Both the position numbers and the translations under genes were made by a program. From assembly GCF_001421715.1 (NCBI RefSeq), contig NZ_LMKP01000034.1, forward strand, positions 124,230-188,229: a stretch of 64,000 nucleotides of DNA, in the 5' to 3' direction. Below the pieces are notes generated by a model that had not been told where the DNA came from, ran no database searches, and saw nothing but the letters and a program-made list of their open reading frames with translations. The stretch's first letter is position 1. Each line of letters begins with the position of its first letter. Positions 34,541 through 42,773 of the stretch are shown here, piece by piece. The DNA is from Sphingomonas sp. Leaf22 (GTDB taxonomy: Bacteria; Pseudomonadota; Alphaproteobacteria; Sphingomonadales; Sphingomonadaceae).

Positions 34541-36886
34541 TCAGTCGAAGATCGGCGGCAGGTCGACCATTAACCGTTCGAACAGGGCGCGGTGGCCGGC
34601 GGCGGTCGGGTGCAATTCGTCGTCAGCCAATTTGGCGGGGTCGGGAGTAACGCCATCTCCGCCGAGGGTAAGGGCGATATCCCAGCGCCAGAGATGGACG
34701 TCGGTCGCCGTGGCCAGTTCCTGCACGACGGCACGATATGGGCCAGGCGTGTAGGACTTGCTGGGATGAAGTAGAGGCAGCACGATCTCCGCGCCGATGC
34801 GGCGCGCGTTCGCGATGATGTCGAGCAGCTGGGCACGATAAGTCGCGGTCGAGATGTTGAGCAGCGCGTCGTTGGCACCGGTCGCGGCGATGACGTACCG
34901 CGGCGCGGTCGCGCGCACTTCCCAGCCCGCGCACCGCTGCGCGCTCTGGGTAATGCCGCCAGCCTGCGCCGCGACCAGCACCTCCACCCCGGCCGAGCGG
35001 AGCAGGCCGGTCCACCCCTGCGCGGCGGTGACCAGCACGGGCTGGCTGATACTGTCCCCCAGCACCGCGACATCGGGACGGGGCGCGTCGTGCAGCACCT
35101 CGATTTCGACAAACGTCGCGTTGCCGGTGTGGAAGGCAATGGCGAGCGCCGAGACCTGCCGACCTTCGGCGGTATCGACGCCAGCGAAATCGGTGTCGCC
35201 GGCCGTCACCCACGGACTCTGTCCCGATGTCGACAGGTCGGTCAGGCGGGCACGATGGACGAAATCCTGCAGTCCGTATTCGAGCAGGTAGCGGTGACCG
35301 ACCACCATCGGGAAGCCAAGCGCGACCGAGGCGCGGGTGCCGGGGTCACCAGCACCCGTGGCGGTGCCCATGATCTTCAGCCGCCCGTTCGCGCCGTCGA
35401 TAAGGACCATCGAATTCGCGGAGGGGGCGTCGATCAGATCGTTGGGCCGGGCGATGGTGTCGAGCCCGACGACGCTGCCGGCGTTGGTCCATTCGATCAC
35501 CGCGCGGGTCAGGCGGCGGTTGGTTCGTACATAGCGGCCGGTGTGGACGCGGATGTTCCAACTGTTGGCCGGGGCGGGATTGGTGAGGCGCAGGCCGTTC
35601 GCGTACCGGATCGCGGGATCGACGTCCCAACCCAGCGGGGCGCGGTCACCGATGACTTCGCGCCAGATTCGACAGCGGCGCGCGTTGGTCGTCGGAGTTG
35701 GTGCTGCCGCATCGATTTCGGCGGTCACCGCGATCGTCACGTCGCGGAAAACGGTCCAGCCCCCGTCCGCGCCGATGCGGTAGCTGTGCCCGAGCGAGGT
35801 GCCGTAGCGCACGACAGGTCCGATCTGGCGGACGCCGATATGCCAGCCCGGCTGCAGCGCCACCGGATCGAACTGCCCGCCGGCGAGCAGGCGGTTGCCG
35901 CCGGCCTGAACCAGCACCGGCAGCGAAAGGCGGATGGCGAATTTGCCGTCGACCTCCTCGGCAAAGACGATCTCGACCGGTCCGGTCAGGGCGGAATGGC
36001 AGGAGATTGCCGACAGCAGGCCACCCTGTAGCGTCGGTAGCGGATGCAGCCACGTACCGGCAGCCAGCGCGTCACCGCCGATCGGCGGCGCGAGGGGAGC
36101 ACCCACCGTGATCGCATGGCCGCGCGGGGCGATCGAGGCGATCCGCGCGGTCGTTGCGGCGGCGGAAGCGCGGGTGACGCTCTGCCAGCGGATGGCGGGC
36201 GCGGCACCGTCGCCGAATGCGCGCCACCCGTTCGGCGCGATCTGCTGGGTGTAGAATCCGTTGCGACGGGGATAACCCGCATCGCCGGGGTTAGGTCCAT
36301 AGGCGCGCGCAAAGCCCATTGCGGCGGGTGCGCCGAGCGCGTCGACGCAAGAGACGCGCAGGACGTAATCGATCGCCGGGTCGATCACCAACGGCCGAAA
36401 GAAGTCGACGACGTAGCGCCAAGTGGTGCCGCCGGTAGCAATGGCGTCGAGAGCGGCCAGATCGCGTCGGTCGGTCAGCAGCAGCCGGTCGCCGGCCGCC
36501 GGGCCACCGACGTTCGGCGCGCTGGCAGGGCGCGCGTACAGGTCGATGACGATCGCCCGCGCCGGGGCGGCAAAGGACAGGTACAGCTCGACCCCGGTCA
36601 GCACGCCGGCGAAATCGGCACCGGCCGCGTAGAACTGAACGGCGGCATAGGCTGGCACGTGGAAGAGATCATCGACGCGCTGGCAGGTGTGCAGATCCCG
36701 CCGGGCAAGTGTGGCAGTCGCGGACATCGCGGCGAAGCCACCGACCGCGCCATCGATGGCGCTGGCGACGGCGGCGCGGGCCAGCGGCCCGACCGCGACC
36801 CGCGCGGTGCGTCCACCATCGACGACGACGACCAGTTCATCACCGGTCGGCACCTGTACCGCCGGCAGTTCGGAAATCTTGGCCAC
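34541..36886 (-). CDS. Tail fibre/spike with C-terminal SGNH hydrolase
   Basis: 781 residues from GTG 36886 with AAGGGAG upstream. The N-terminus (MAKISELPAVQVPTGDELVVVVDGG) resembles virion-attachment segments of phage fibres. A long beta-rich middle follows. The C-terminal 180 residues are an SGNH esterase: VAVLGDSISQPV (catalytic Ser), a Gly in the AGGITQ block, ATGANDAL (Asn) and DDELHPTAAGH (Asp/His). It probably deacetylates host surface polysaccharide during adsorption. It sits where P2 has its fibre G, directly after the smaller fibre-like gene. Confidence 0.85.
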   Translation of the reverse strand: MAKISELPAVQVPTGDELVVVVDGGRTARVAVGPLARAAVASAIDGAVGGFAAMSATATLARRDLHTCQRVDDLFHVPAYAAVQFYAAGADFAGVLTGVELYLSFAAPARAIVIDLYARPASAPNVGGPAAGDRLLLTDRRDLAALDAIATGGTTWRYVVDFFRPLVIDPAIDYVLRVSCVDALGAPAAMGFARAYGPNPGDAGYPRRNGFYTQQIAPNGWRAFGDGAAPAIRWQSVTRASAAATTARIASIAPRGHAITVGAPLAPPIGGDALAAGTWLHPLPTLQGGLLSAISCHSALTGPVEIVFAEEVDGKFAIRLSLPVLVQAGGNRLLAGGQFDPVALQPGWHIGVRQIGPVVRYGTSLGHSYRIGADGGWTVFRDVTIAVTAEIDAAAPTPTTNARRCRIWREVIGDRAPLGWDVDPAIRYANGLRLTNPAPANSWNIRVHTGRYVRTNRRLTRAVIEWTNAGSVVGLDTIARPNDLIDAPSANSMVLIDGANGRLKIMGTATGAGDPGTRASVALGFPMVVGHRYLLEYGLQDFVHRARLTDLSTSGQSPWVTAGDTDFAGVDTAEGRQVSALAIAFHTGNATFVEIEVLHDAPRPDVAVLGDSISQPVLVTAAQGWTGLLRSAGVEVLVAAQAGGITQSAQRCAGWEVRATAPRYVIAATGANDALLNISTATYRAQLLDIIANARRIGAEIVLPLLHPSKSYTPGPYRAVVQELATATDVHLWRWDIALTLGGDGVTPDPAKLADDELHPTAAGHRALFERLMVDLPPIFD

Positions 36887-36898
36887 GCGGATGCTCCC

Positions 36899-37930
36899 TT
36901 ATCGACCCAGTGCGATCCAGTCGAAGCCATCGATGCCGCCATTGGCATCGTCGCTCTGATACTGGACGGAGAAGCCATCGGCGCGGGCATCGCCCTGCCG
37001 TTGGCAGAAGTAATCGTCGCCGGTCGAGGGCGTGGCGATGTAGGGCGACACGAGCGCGCGGAAACACTGGGTCGGGAATGCCGTATCGAAGGTGACCGGG
37101 ACCACGACCTCCGACGTCGCCCGCCCACGATGTCCGCCGAGCTTCAGGATCAGGCCGCCGGGAAAGGTCCAGCTGACCTGGTCGCCGAAATTGTGTGCCA
37201 GGCCGCCGAAGCTGGCGGGGGTCACTGCCACGTTGTCGGCCGTCGCGAACAGCAGCTGGGCGGCGGTAGCGGCCGGCACGCTGATCGTCAGGTCCGTCTC
37301 CAGTCCCCGTCCGCCAAGGGCGAGGCCATTGGTTTCGATCCGTCGCGTCAGCGGCACTTTCGTTGCGATCGTGGCGAGCAGTGCCTCGCGCATCGCCGCC
37401 AGACGCTGACCGAGGCGCAGCGGCGTGATGATCCGGCGATGGTCCGTCGCGGCATTCGCTTCGGCCTCGGTCGCCAGTTCGGCGATACCGGCGAGGTCCT
37501 CGCCAGCGGTCGGCAGCAGAAAATTGGTGTCGCCGAAGGTCAGCAGCTCGACGTTGCCGGTCGGGAAGGCAATGTCGATCGCGAGGTGCATCGCGGTCAG
37601 TGCCGATTTCTCGAAAATCGGGTTAGCCTGCCCATAGGTCGCGAACAGCGTGCCGTCCGTCAGGTACAGGCCGAAGCCGCGCACCCGGTACGCGAGCGCC
37701 GCGTCGTCGCGCACGACCATGTGTACCGTCGAGTCGCCCGAGGCGCTGCCGGCGATCGTCGACACCCGGCGGAATTCGCCGGGCAGTGCGGTAAGCGTCG
37801 GCGCAGGCACGAAGGCCGCGTCGGTCAGACCGACATGACTGACCGAGAGATCGATGTTTTCTCCAAGCTGTGCGGACAGGAAGCGCGTGTGGCCCACGCG
37901 GGTGACGGTCAGCGGGAAGGCAAGGGTCAT
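36899..37930 (-). CDS. H: Tail fibre protein, gpH-like
   Basis: 343 residues. The N-terminus MTLAFPLTVTRVGHTRFLSAQLGENIDLSVSHVGLTDAAF is the phage tail-collar/fibre N-terminal type, with GFGLYLTDGTLFATYGQ. The C-terminal part (VSWTFPGGLILKLGGHRG, FPTQCFRAL) resembles the gp53-like fibre tip. It should bind the host receptor. It is coupled with I (ATGA). Shorter than P2 H; the fibre function may be split with the following SGNH gene. Confidence 0.85.
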   Translation of the reverse strand: MTLAFPLTVTRVGHTRFLSAQLGENIDLSVSHVGLTDAAFVPAPTLTALPGEFRRVSTIAGSASGDSTVHMVVRDDAALAYRVRGFGLYLTDGTLFATYGQANPIFEKSALTAMHLAIDIAFPTGNVELLTFGDTNFLLPTAGEDLAGIAELATEAEANAATDHRRIITPLRLGQRLAAMREALLATIATKVPLTRRIETNGLALGGRGLETDLTISVPAATAAQLLFATADNVAVTPASFGGLAHNFGDQVSWTFPGGLILKLGGHRGRATSEVVVPVTFDTAFPTQCFRALVSPYIATPSTGDDYFCQRQGDARADGFSVQYQSDDANGGIDGFDWIALGR

Positions 37931-38571
37931 GGCGCGGTATCCAGGAAGGTCGCATCGGCGGATTGGAGCGGCTCGCCGTCCTCGGTCTGAAGCAGGCGGT
38001 CCCATGGCTGGCTCGCGTCGAGGGCGTAGGTCAGATCGACGCGACGTTGCCCGGCGGCACGGGCAACCGCCTGTATCCCGATCGCGCCGGTCGAGTGCAG
38101 TTGCTGGACCAGCGTCATGTGGCTGCGTGCAGGCTTCACCCGTGCCACGTCGCGAATGATCGCCTCGGCAAACGCGGCAGTGGCGCGTCGGCCGCCCCGG
38201 GGGCCGAGCGGCAGGCGAACCTCGAAGGTGTGCGGCCGACCGCGTGGGATCGTCTGGTGCCATTCGACCAGACGCAGCAGGTCATCGAAGCTGGCGAGCA
38301 CCGCGTCGACCGACGCCGGGGTACCCTTGCGGCGCTGTGCTGCGATGGCATCGGCGACGGCCGTGCGTTTCGTCGTATCGCTCCAGTCGGCGTCCCAGCG
38401 GTCGACCGACAAATGCCATGCAAGAAACGGCAGCGCGGTGGCCGGAATGGTGGCCGGGTCCATCAGTGAGGCAACCGGCGTGTCGATCGAGGTGACCCGG
38501 GTCAGCGCCGCCTCGATCGACCGTTCGAACGCGGTTGCGTTCGGCGGCAGGAGACTAGGCGTATCCGGCAT
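37927..38571 (-). CDS. I: Baseplate protein gpI
   Basis: 214 residues from ATG 38571: MPDTPSLLPPNATAFERSIEAAL, LPFLAWHLSVDRWDADWSD and QRRKGTPASVDAVLASF, the phage tail protein I family. GpI joins baseplate and fibre attachment. It overlaps J by 17 bp and H by 4 bp. Confidence 0.94.
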   Translation of the reverse strand: MPDTPSLLPPNATAFERSIEAALTRVTSIDTPVASLMDPATIPATALPFLAWHLSVDRWDADWSDTTKRTAVADAIAAQRRKGTPASVDAVLASFDDLLRLVEWHQTIPRGRPHTFEVRLPLGPRGGRRATAAFAEAIIRDVARVKPARSHMTLVQQLHSTGAIGIQAVARAAGQRRVDLTYALDASQPWDRLLQTEDGEPLQSADATFLDTAP

Positions 38572-39448
38572 GGATGACCCCCATCGCGGCACAGTGCGCC
38601 GCCTGTGTCGCGTCGGGCACGATATCGACCCAGCCCGGCAGCTCGACCCGCTCGACACCGGCGACCTGCAGCGCGCCCTCGATGCCGCTGCGGCGGATCG
38701 CGCGGCCAAGGCGGCGGCTCTCGGCGATGTAGGCGGTGAGGGCCACACGGCCGGTGCCGAGGACGAGGCTGGCGTCGGGACCGCTGAACGTCCAGACGCG
38801 CGCGTCGATCGCGAATGGCAGGATTTGCGCGGCGCGGACGGTGACGGCGTCGGTCAGTGGGCGGATCGCGCGATCATCGACGACCCCGCGCACCTTTGCG
38901 AGCAGTGCCGGCGATGCGATGCCGTCACCAGTCGCGGAGAGAACGGTCACCACGACTTCACCGGGGGCAGGGCTGGTGACACTGGCGTCGGCAACGTCGC
39001 CGTCGGCGCGGCGGGCAAAAGCGACATAGGCCAGATCTGGACCGGCGACCGAGAAGGACTCGGGTGCGAGGACGATGCGCTGACGGAAGGCTTCGTCGCT
39101 CTCCATCACCGCGACGCGCCCCGTGGCTGCATCGGCAAGCGTGACGACCAGGCGCGGCAGGCCGACCAGCGCCCCCAAGTGGTCGAGATGCGCGCCAGTA
39201 GCGAATGCCAGCAGCAGCTGGCGCGACTGGTCATCAAATTCCGCGCGCAGCAGCAGCTCACGATACGCCGCGACCTGCAGCAACATGACCACCGGTTCGC
39301 TGTCGATGGTCGCGTCGAACGCTGGATATCGGGCACGCACCGCGTCGACCAAGGCGGTCGCGATTTCGTCGAACGTCAGCTGTTCGACCAGCACCGGGGC
39401 GGGCAGGCGCGAGAGGTCGACGGGGGTGGAGGCGGTGGCGAGGTCCAT
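38555..39448 (-). CDS. J: Baseplate protein gpJ
   Basis: 297 residues from ATG 39448: MDLATASTPVDLSRLPAPVLVEQL, ELLLRAEFDDQSRQLLLAFATGAHLDHLGALVGL, the J-like baseplate core, ending RRSGIEGALQVAGVERVELPGW. Edge protein of the baseplate wedge. A TTG at 39496 would extend it into the dyad repeat and is rejected. The dyad centre is 59 bp upstream, so J heads its own unit (J-I-H-SGNH). Confidence 0.94.
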   Translation of the reverse strand: MDLATASTPVDLSRLPAPVLVEQLTFDEIATALVDAVRARYPAFDATIDSEPVVMLLQVAAYRELLLRAEFDDQSRQLLLAFATGAHLDHLGALVGLPRLVVTLADAATGRVAVMESDEAFRQRIVLAPESFSVAGPDLAYVAFARRADGDVADASVTSPAPGEVVVTVLSATGDGIASPALLAKVRGVVDDRAIRPLTDAVTVRAAQILPFAIDARVWTFSGPDASLVLGTGRVALTAYIAESRRLGRAIRRSGIEGALQVAGVERVELPGWVDIVPDATQAAHCAAMGVIHAGYA

Positions 39449-39492
39449 CGCGATCCATGTCGTCGTCGGGTCGGCAGGGGGGCTAGGGTGCG

Positions 39493-39521
39493 GCAATCGT
39501 AGAGACGCACTCTACGATTGC
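39493..39521. repeat. Dyad repeat copy 3
   Basis: GCAATCGTAGAG and CTCTACGATTGC form a perfect 12-bp stem around ACGCA. It lies between the J unit (leftward) and the lipoprotein cargo gene (rightward), with centre 59 bp from the J start. The rest of the gap to 39733 contains only the A+T-rich upstream region of the lipoprotein. Confidence 0.92.
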
Positions 39522-39733
39522 GTGAGAGGTAGGCCACCTGAAACCGGCGGGTCCGGTATCGCTTACATGTTGATCCTTAGAAGGCTGGGGAGAGGGGCTA
39601 AGAGGCGCTGTCGGTTCAGGTCGTTCTCACCCAAATGCTACTTCCGGCCTCAACTTTGTCACTCTGCTTGATACCTTGTGATGAGCTTGAACAACGTTCA
39701 CAAGGGAAGTCTCGGCGTTGAAGGGGACAGCGT

Positions 39734-41140
39734 ATGATCCAGCGATGCAAGCCCGTCGCGATGACCCTTGGCCGATCGTTAGGGTTACTGGCCCTTCTTT
39801 CTGCTTGCGGAGGCGACGAGGCAGGCGGCGGCAGCGACTCGCCATCTGCCAACTTCCCGCCCTCTATCACCTCACCCACTTCCTTCACCGTAAAGGACGG
39901 ACAGATCACCGGTGTGCGCCTGGTCGCGGCAGACCCCGAAAATGATCCGGTGACGTTCCGCATCAGCGGAGGGGAAGATGCAGAACGCTTTACCTTATCG
40001 GAAGCCGGCGACCTTACACTTAAAACGTCACTATTTCGGGAACCGATGGATACGGACTACGATAACATTTACCAGTTAACAGTCTCTGCCTCAGACCGTA
40101 CTTCAAGTGTTTCGCAAAATGTGAGTGTAGCTGTCGAGCGTCCCGTGGACCGCGTGGTCGCAACTCCTCTCGCTTCCGGCTTTATTGACCCTATCACGAT
40201 TCTAGTTGGACAGAATACGATTGTTGCTCAGCGGAACGGAGATTTTTACTTTGCGCGCGATGGAGTGAAAAACGCTATCGCGGTTCCACTGCCTGACATG
40301 CAATCAAACGGATTGTTAAGGGCGTCATCCAATCCCGCCTTGTCTCGGTTCCAAGATAGCTTACGCACCTACTACTTGGACAAGTCCGGAAGACTTGTAG
40401 CGACATCGTATTCATATGCTTCTTTCACGGGACTTAAGGCTGCAGGAACCGCGTCGATCCTCGACAAGGTCACCGACGCGCGCGTGTTGTCCTATTTTGC
40501 AGACAGAACCGACGCAGGAAGTCTGTCCGTGACGGGTGCGTCCGCAACTCAGCCCGGTACTGAAGGCCTCGCCCAAGATTCGAATTCTGTAATTGGAAAT
40601 TTAACGATATTTTCGGTCGACGGGACCAAGATACCAGCGCAAGTTTCGGGCATACGCGAAGCTATCGCAGTTTCGTATGTTGCATATCCGACACAAATGC
40701 CACGGCTAGCTATCGCTGATCGGGGGGCGGAGTACGACGAGATCAACTCAGTATCCGTGTTATCCGGCCCTGCTAATCTGGGGTGGCCCTTCAAGGATGG
40801 GGTAAAGGTGGTAAAGAATGGTGGACCAAGTGACCTAGTAGACCCACTAATTGCGTTTCCGCGAAATTTCGTGACAGGTGAAGCACTTGTCGGTTCGGCT
40901 GTCATCGGTTCATCAGTCGTACTTGCATTTCGTAATGGCAATTTATTTACGCTGCCAACGACTGCACTGTATTCATCAAAGCCGCTTACAAACGCCGCAC
41001 TAGTTGACAGAACTGCTGAGCTGCGCACCGCTTTGCCTAACATTGGCGGCATATCGCTGATCCAGGCTTACCGTGATAGACTTTATGTCATCAACTCCGC
41101 AGGCACGCTCTTCGAGGTTCGCTGGCAAGCCGGTCTATGA
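39734..41140 (+). CDS. Cadherin-like/beta-propeller lipoprotein (cargo)
   Basis: 468 residues from ATG 39734 with GAAGGGGA upstream. Signal peptide with lipobox LLALLSAC, so a lipoprotein. Residues about 40-125 are a cadherin-like repeat (AADPENDPVTFRISGG, YDNIYQLTVSASD). The rest is beta-rich and resembles a sugar-dehydrogenase-type propeller (GPANLGWPFKDGVKVV, SAVIGSSVVLAFRNGNLF, RDRLYVINSAGTLFEV). It is transcribed opposite to the late genes and is A+T-richer than they are, the usual signs of a phage-borne host-modifying gene. Surface exclusion or adhesion are possible; function unknown. Confidence 0.75.
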   Translation: MIQRCKPVAMTLGRSLGLLALLSACGGDEAGGGSDSPSANFPPSITSPTSFTVKDGQITGVRLVAADPENDPVTFRISGGEDAERFTLSEAGDLTLKTSLFREPMDTDYDNIYQLTVSASDRTSSVSQNVSVAVERPVDRVVATPLASGFIDPITILVGQNTIVAQRNGDFYFARDGVKNAIAVPLPDMQSNGLLRASSNPALSRFQDSLRTYYLDKSGRLVATSYSYASFTGLKAAGTASILDKVTDARVLSYFADRTDAGSLSVTGASATQPGTEGLAQDSNSVIGNLTIFSVDGTKIPAQVSGIREAIAVSYVAYPTQMPRLAIADRGAEYDEINSVSVLSGPANLGWPFKDGVKVVKNGGPSDLVDPLIAFPRNFVTGEALVGSAVIGSSVVLAFRNGNLFTLPTTALYSSKPLTNAALVDRTAELRTALPNIGGISLIQAYRDRLYVINSAGTLFEVRWQAGL

Positions 41141-41233
41141 CTACGATCATGGGCTGCGCATTCTTATGCCTGCGAAGAGCTCCGACTTTGCGGCAAGACA
41201 TAAACACATTTTGGCGTGATAGCGGAAGTTATT

Positions 41234-41280
41234 CCCAAACCAACTGCGTACTGAGTCTTAACCCTTTCGAAAGGTTTGGG
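41234..41280. terminator. Convergent-gene hairpin
   Basis: CCCAAACC (41234-41241) pairs with GGTTTGGG (41273-41280), and a perfect CCTTTCGAAAGG palindrome (41263-41274) is nested at its end. It lies between the rightward lipoprotein gene and the leftward S gene, where a bidirectional terminator is expected. There is no long T-run. Confidence 0.45.
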
Positions 41281-41294
41281 ATCAAGGGTTTGAG

Positions 41295-41972
41295 TTATTT
41301 ACGGCCGTCAACCAGCGCAGCGAGGAACGCCTCGCTCACCATCGTGCGATCGGCGTCGGTCATGCCCAGCAAGCGGCGGCGGGCATAGCGCACCGGCTTT
41401 GCCTTGGCGGCCGGCTTGTCGACCAGCCCTTCCTGGTGGATGCGGCCGACACGCGCAGCCTGTCCGACGAAGCCGATCCATGCCTCGCTGTCCGTTGCAC
41501 CTTCGCGCAGGTGGCTGGGCGACAGCAGCTTACGAAACATCGCCTTGCGCCGAATATGGCCCTTCCGGCGCAGCTCGCCCGCGCCGGCATTCTCCTGCCC
41601 CTCATCGAGCGGGAGCCAGCGGCCGATCTGTTCGCGGTGGAACGACCGGATGCCGCCTGCCTTGATATCGAAGCCGGTCATCAACGGGCCGTCGAGCGTC
41701 CAGCTTTTCATGTAGACTTCGCGCGGTGCCGGATCGTCTTTTGGGTACAGGAAATGTACCGCCCTGTTGCCGCGCACCGGTTCGGGTCGCTTGCGGCGGG
41801 GGGCGAAGCCGCTGCCATCGGGATTGCGCTGCGCCTCGATCCGGGCGCGCTGGCTGGCGCGGACCTTCTTGGCGACCCGGCGCAGCATCGACCGGCGCGC
41901 CGGCGCGTCGAGGTTACGCAGCAGCGCCGTTGCCAGTGCCTCGATCCGCAGCAGATCGTCGCCCTCGGTCAT
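41295..41972 (-). CDS. S: Tail completion protein gpS
   Basis: 225 residues: LEALATALLRNLDAPARRSMLRRVAKKVRASQ-like N-terminus, RIEAQRNPDGSGFAPRRK, SFHREQIGRWLPL-type middle and VGRIHQEGLVDKP, matching the phage virion morphogenesis (gpS) family. Required for stable tail completion. It overlaps R by 4 bp and ends the O-to-S late unit. Confidence 0.92.
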   Translation of the reverse strand: MTEGDDLLRIEALATALLRNLDAPARRSMLRRVAKKVRASQRARIEAQRNPDGSGFAPRRKRPEPVRGNRAVHFLYPKDDPAPREVYMKSWTLDGPLMTGFDIKAGGIRSFHREQIGRWLPLDEGQENAGAGELRRKGHIRRKAMFRKLLSPSHLREGATDSEAWIGFVGQAARVGRIHQEGLVDKPAAKAKPVRYARRRLLGMTDADRTMVSEAFLAALVDGRK

Positions 41973-42442
41973 GCCGCTGGCGTCAGCATCATGCCGTCAT
42001 CGAGCAACCCTTGCACCAGCGATACGCCGCAAACGCCGGGAAAGGCATCGGCGATGACCGGCTCGGCGACATGGGTCGCTTCGAACGCGGACTTGCCCGT
42101 GCGCTTGACCAGGACGATTTCCGACAGCTCCAGCTCGATCGACACGTCAGCTGTATCGGCATCGAGCAGCTCGCTTTCGAAACTGAAGGGCTGGTGCGGA
42201 GCGCGGTCGAGCAGGTCGGGCTGCTGTTCGGCAACCCATGCAAGGATCGGGATCATCAGCGCGTCGATCGAGCCCGCATAACCTTCGACCGTCAGCGACA
42301 GCGTATACCGGTATTTGAAGGTGAGGGCTGCGCCCCGGCGGCATTCGACGCCGCCGCGATCGATGAAGGTCGACAGCTTCTCGGCCTGTCCCTTGAGAGC
42401 GGTGGCGAACAGCAGCTGGCGCAGCGATTCAGGCTTCCGCAT
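41969..42442 (-). CDS. R: Tail completion protein gpR
   Basis: 157 residues from ATG 42442: MRKPESLRQLLFATALKGQAEKLSTFIDRGGV, then YTLSLTVEGYAGSIDALMIPILAWVAEQQPDLL and ADVSIELELSEIVLV, the P2 gpR pattern. Tail completion, working with S. It overlaps the winged-helix gene by 14 bp. Confidence 0.92.
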   Translation of the reverse strand: MRKPESLRQLLFATALKGQAEKLSTFIDRGGVECRRGAALTFKYRYTLSLTVEGYAGSIDALMIPILAWVAEQQPDLLDRAPHQPFSFESELLDADTADVSIELELSEIVLVKRTGKSAFEATHVAEPVIADAFPGVCGVSLVQGLLDDGMMLTPAA

Positions 42443-42773
42443 GCGCTTCCTCCATGACGTAGCCCCACCCGCGTTCGGACTGGATGGTGATGTTCGCGCC
42501 GATCTTGCGCAGCCATGCGCGCAGGAGCGAGATGCGGACCTTAGCGGCGGCACTGGTGGTGTTTTCGCCCAGCGTCATCATTTCGAGCGCGAGGTGCGAG
42601 ACCTTGCGCCGCTTGGCGAGCAGGTACAGCGTCTTGATCTCTGCAGGCTGTCGGTGGTGGCGAACCCCCCGCCAGTAGACGGACGGGGGGTTCAGTTCGA
42701 TCAGCAGGCCGCCGATCGTCGCGCGATCGGGTAATTCGCGTTCGCAGCAAGGGCAGATTGCGCAGCCGTTCAT
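42429..42773 (-). CDS. Winged-helix protein in the late operon
   Basis: 114 residues. The N-terminus has CAICPCCERELP, possibly a zinc site. The second half reads like an OmpR-type winged helix: AEIKTLYLLAKRRKVSHLALEMMTLGENTT, KVRISLLRAWLRKIGANITIQSERGWGYVM. No receiver domain is present. It overlaps the SGNH gene (ATGA) and R. P2 has no counterpart here. It could regulate late or host genes from within the late transcript; alternatively it is a structural protein that reuses the fold. Confidence 0.75.
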   Translation of the reverse strand: MNGCAICPCCERELPDRATIGGLLIELNPPSVYWRGVRHHRQPAEIKTLYLLAKRRKVSHLALEMMTLGENTTSAAAKVRISLLRAWLRKIGANITIQSERGWGYVMEEAHAEA

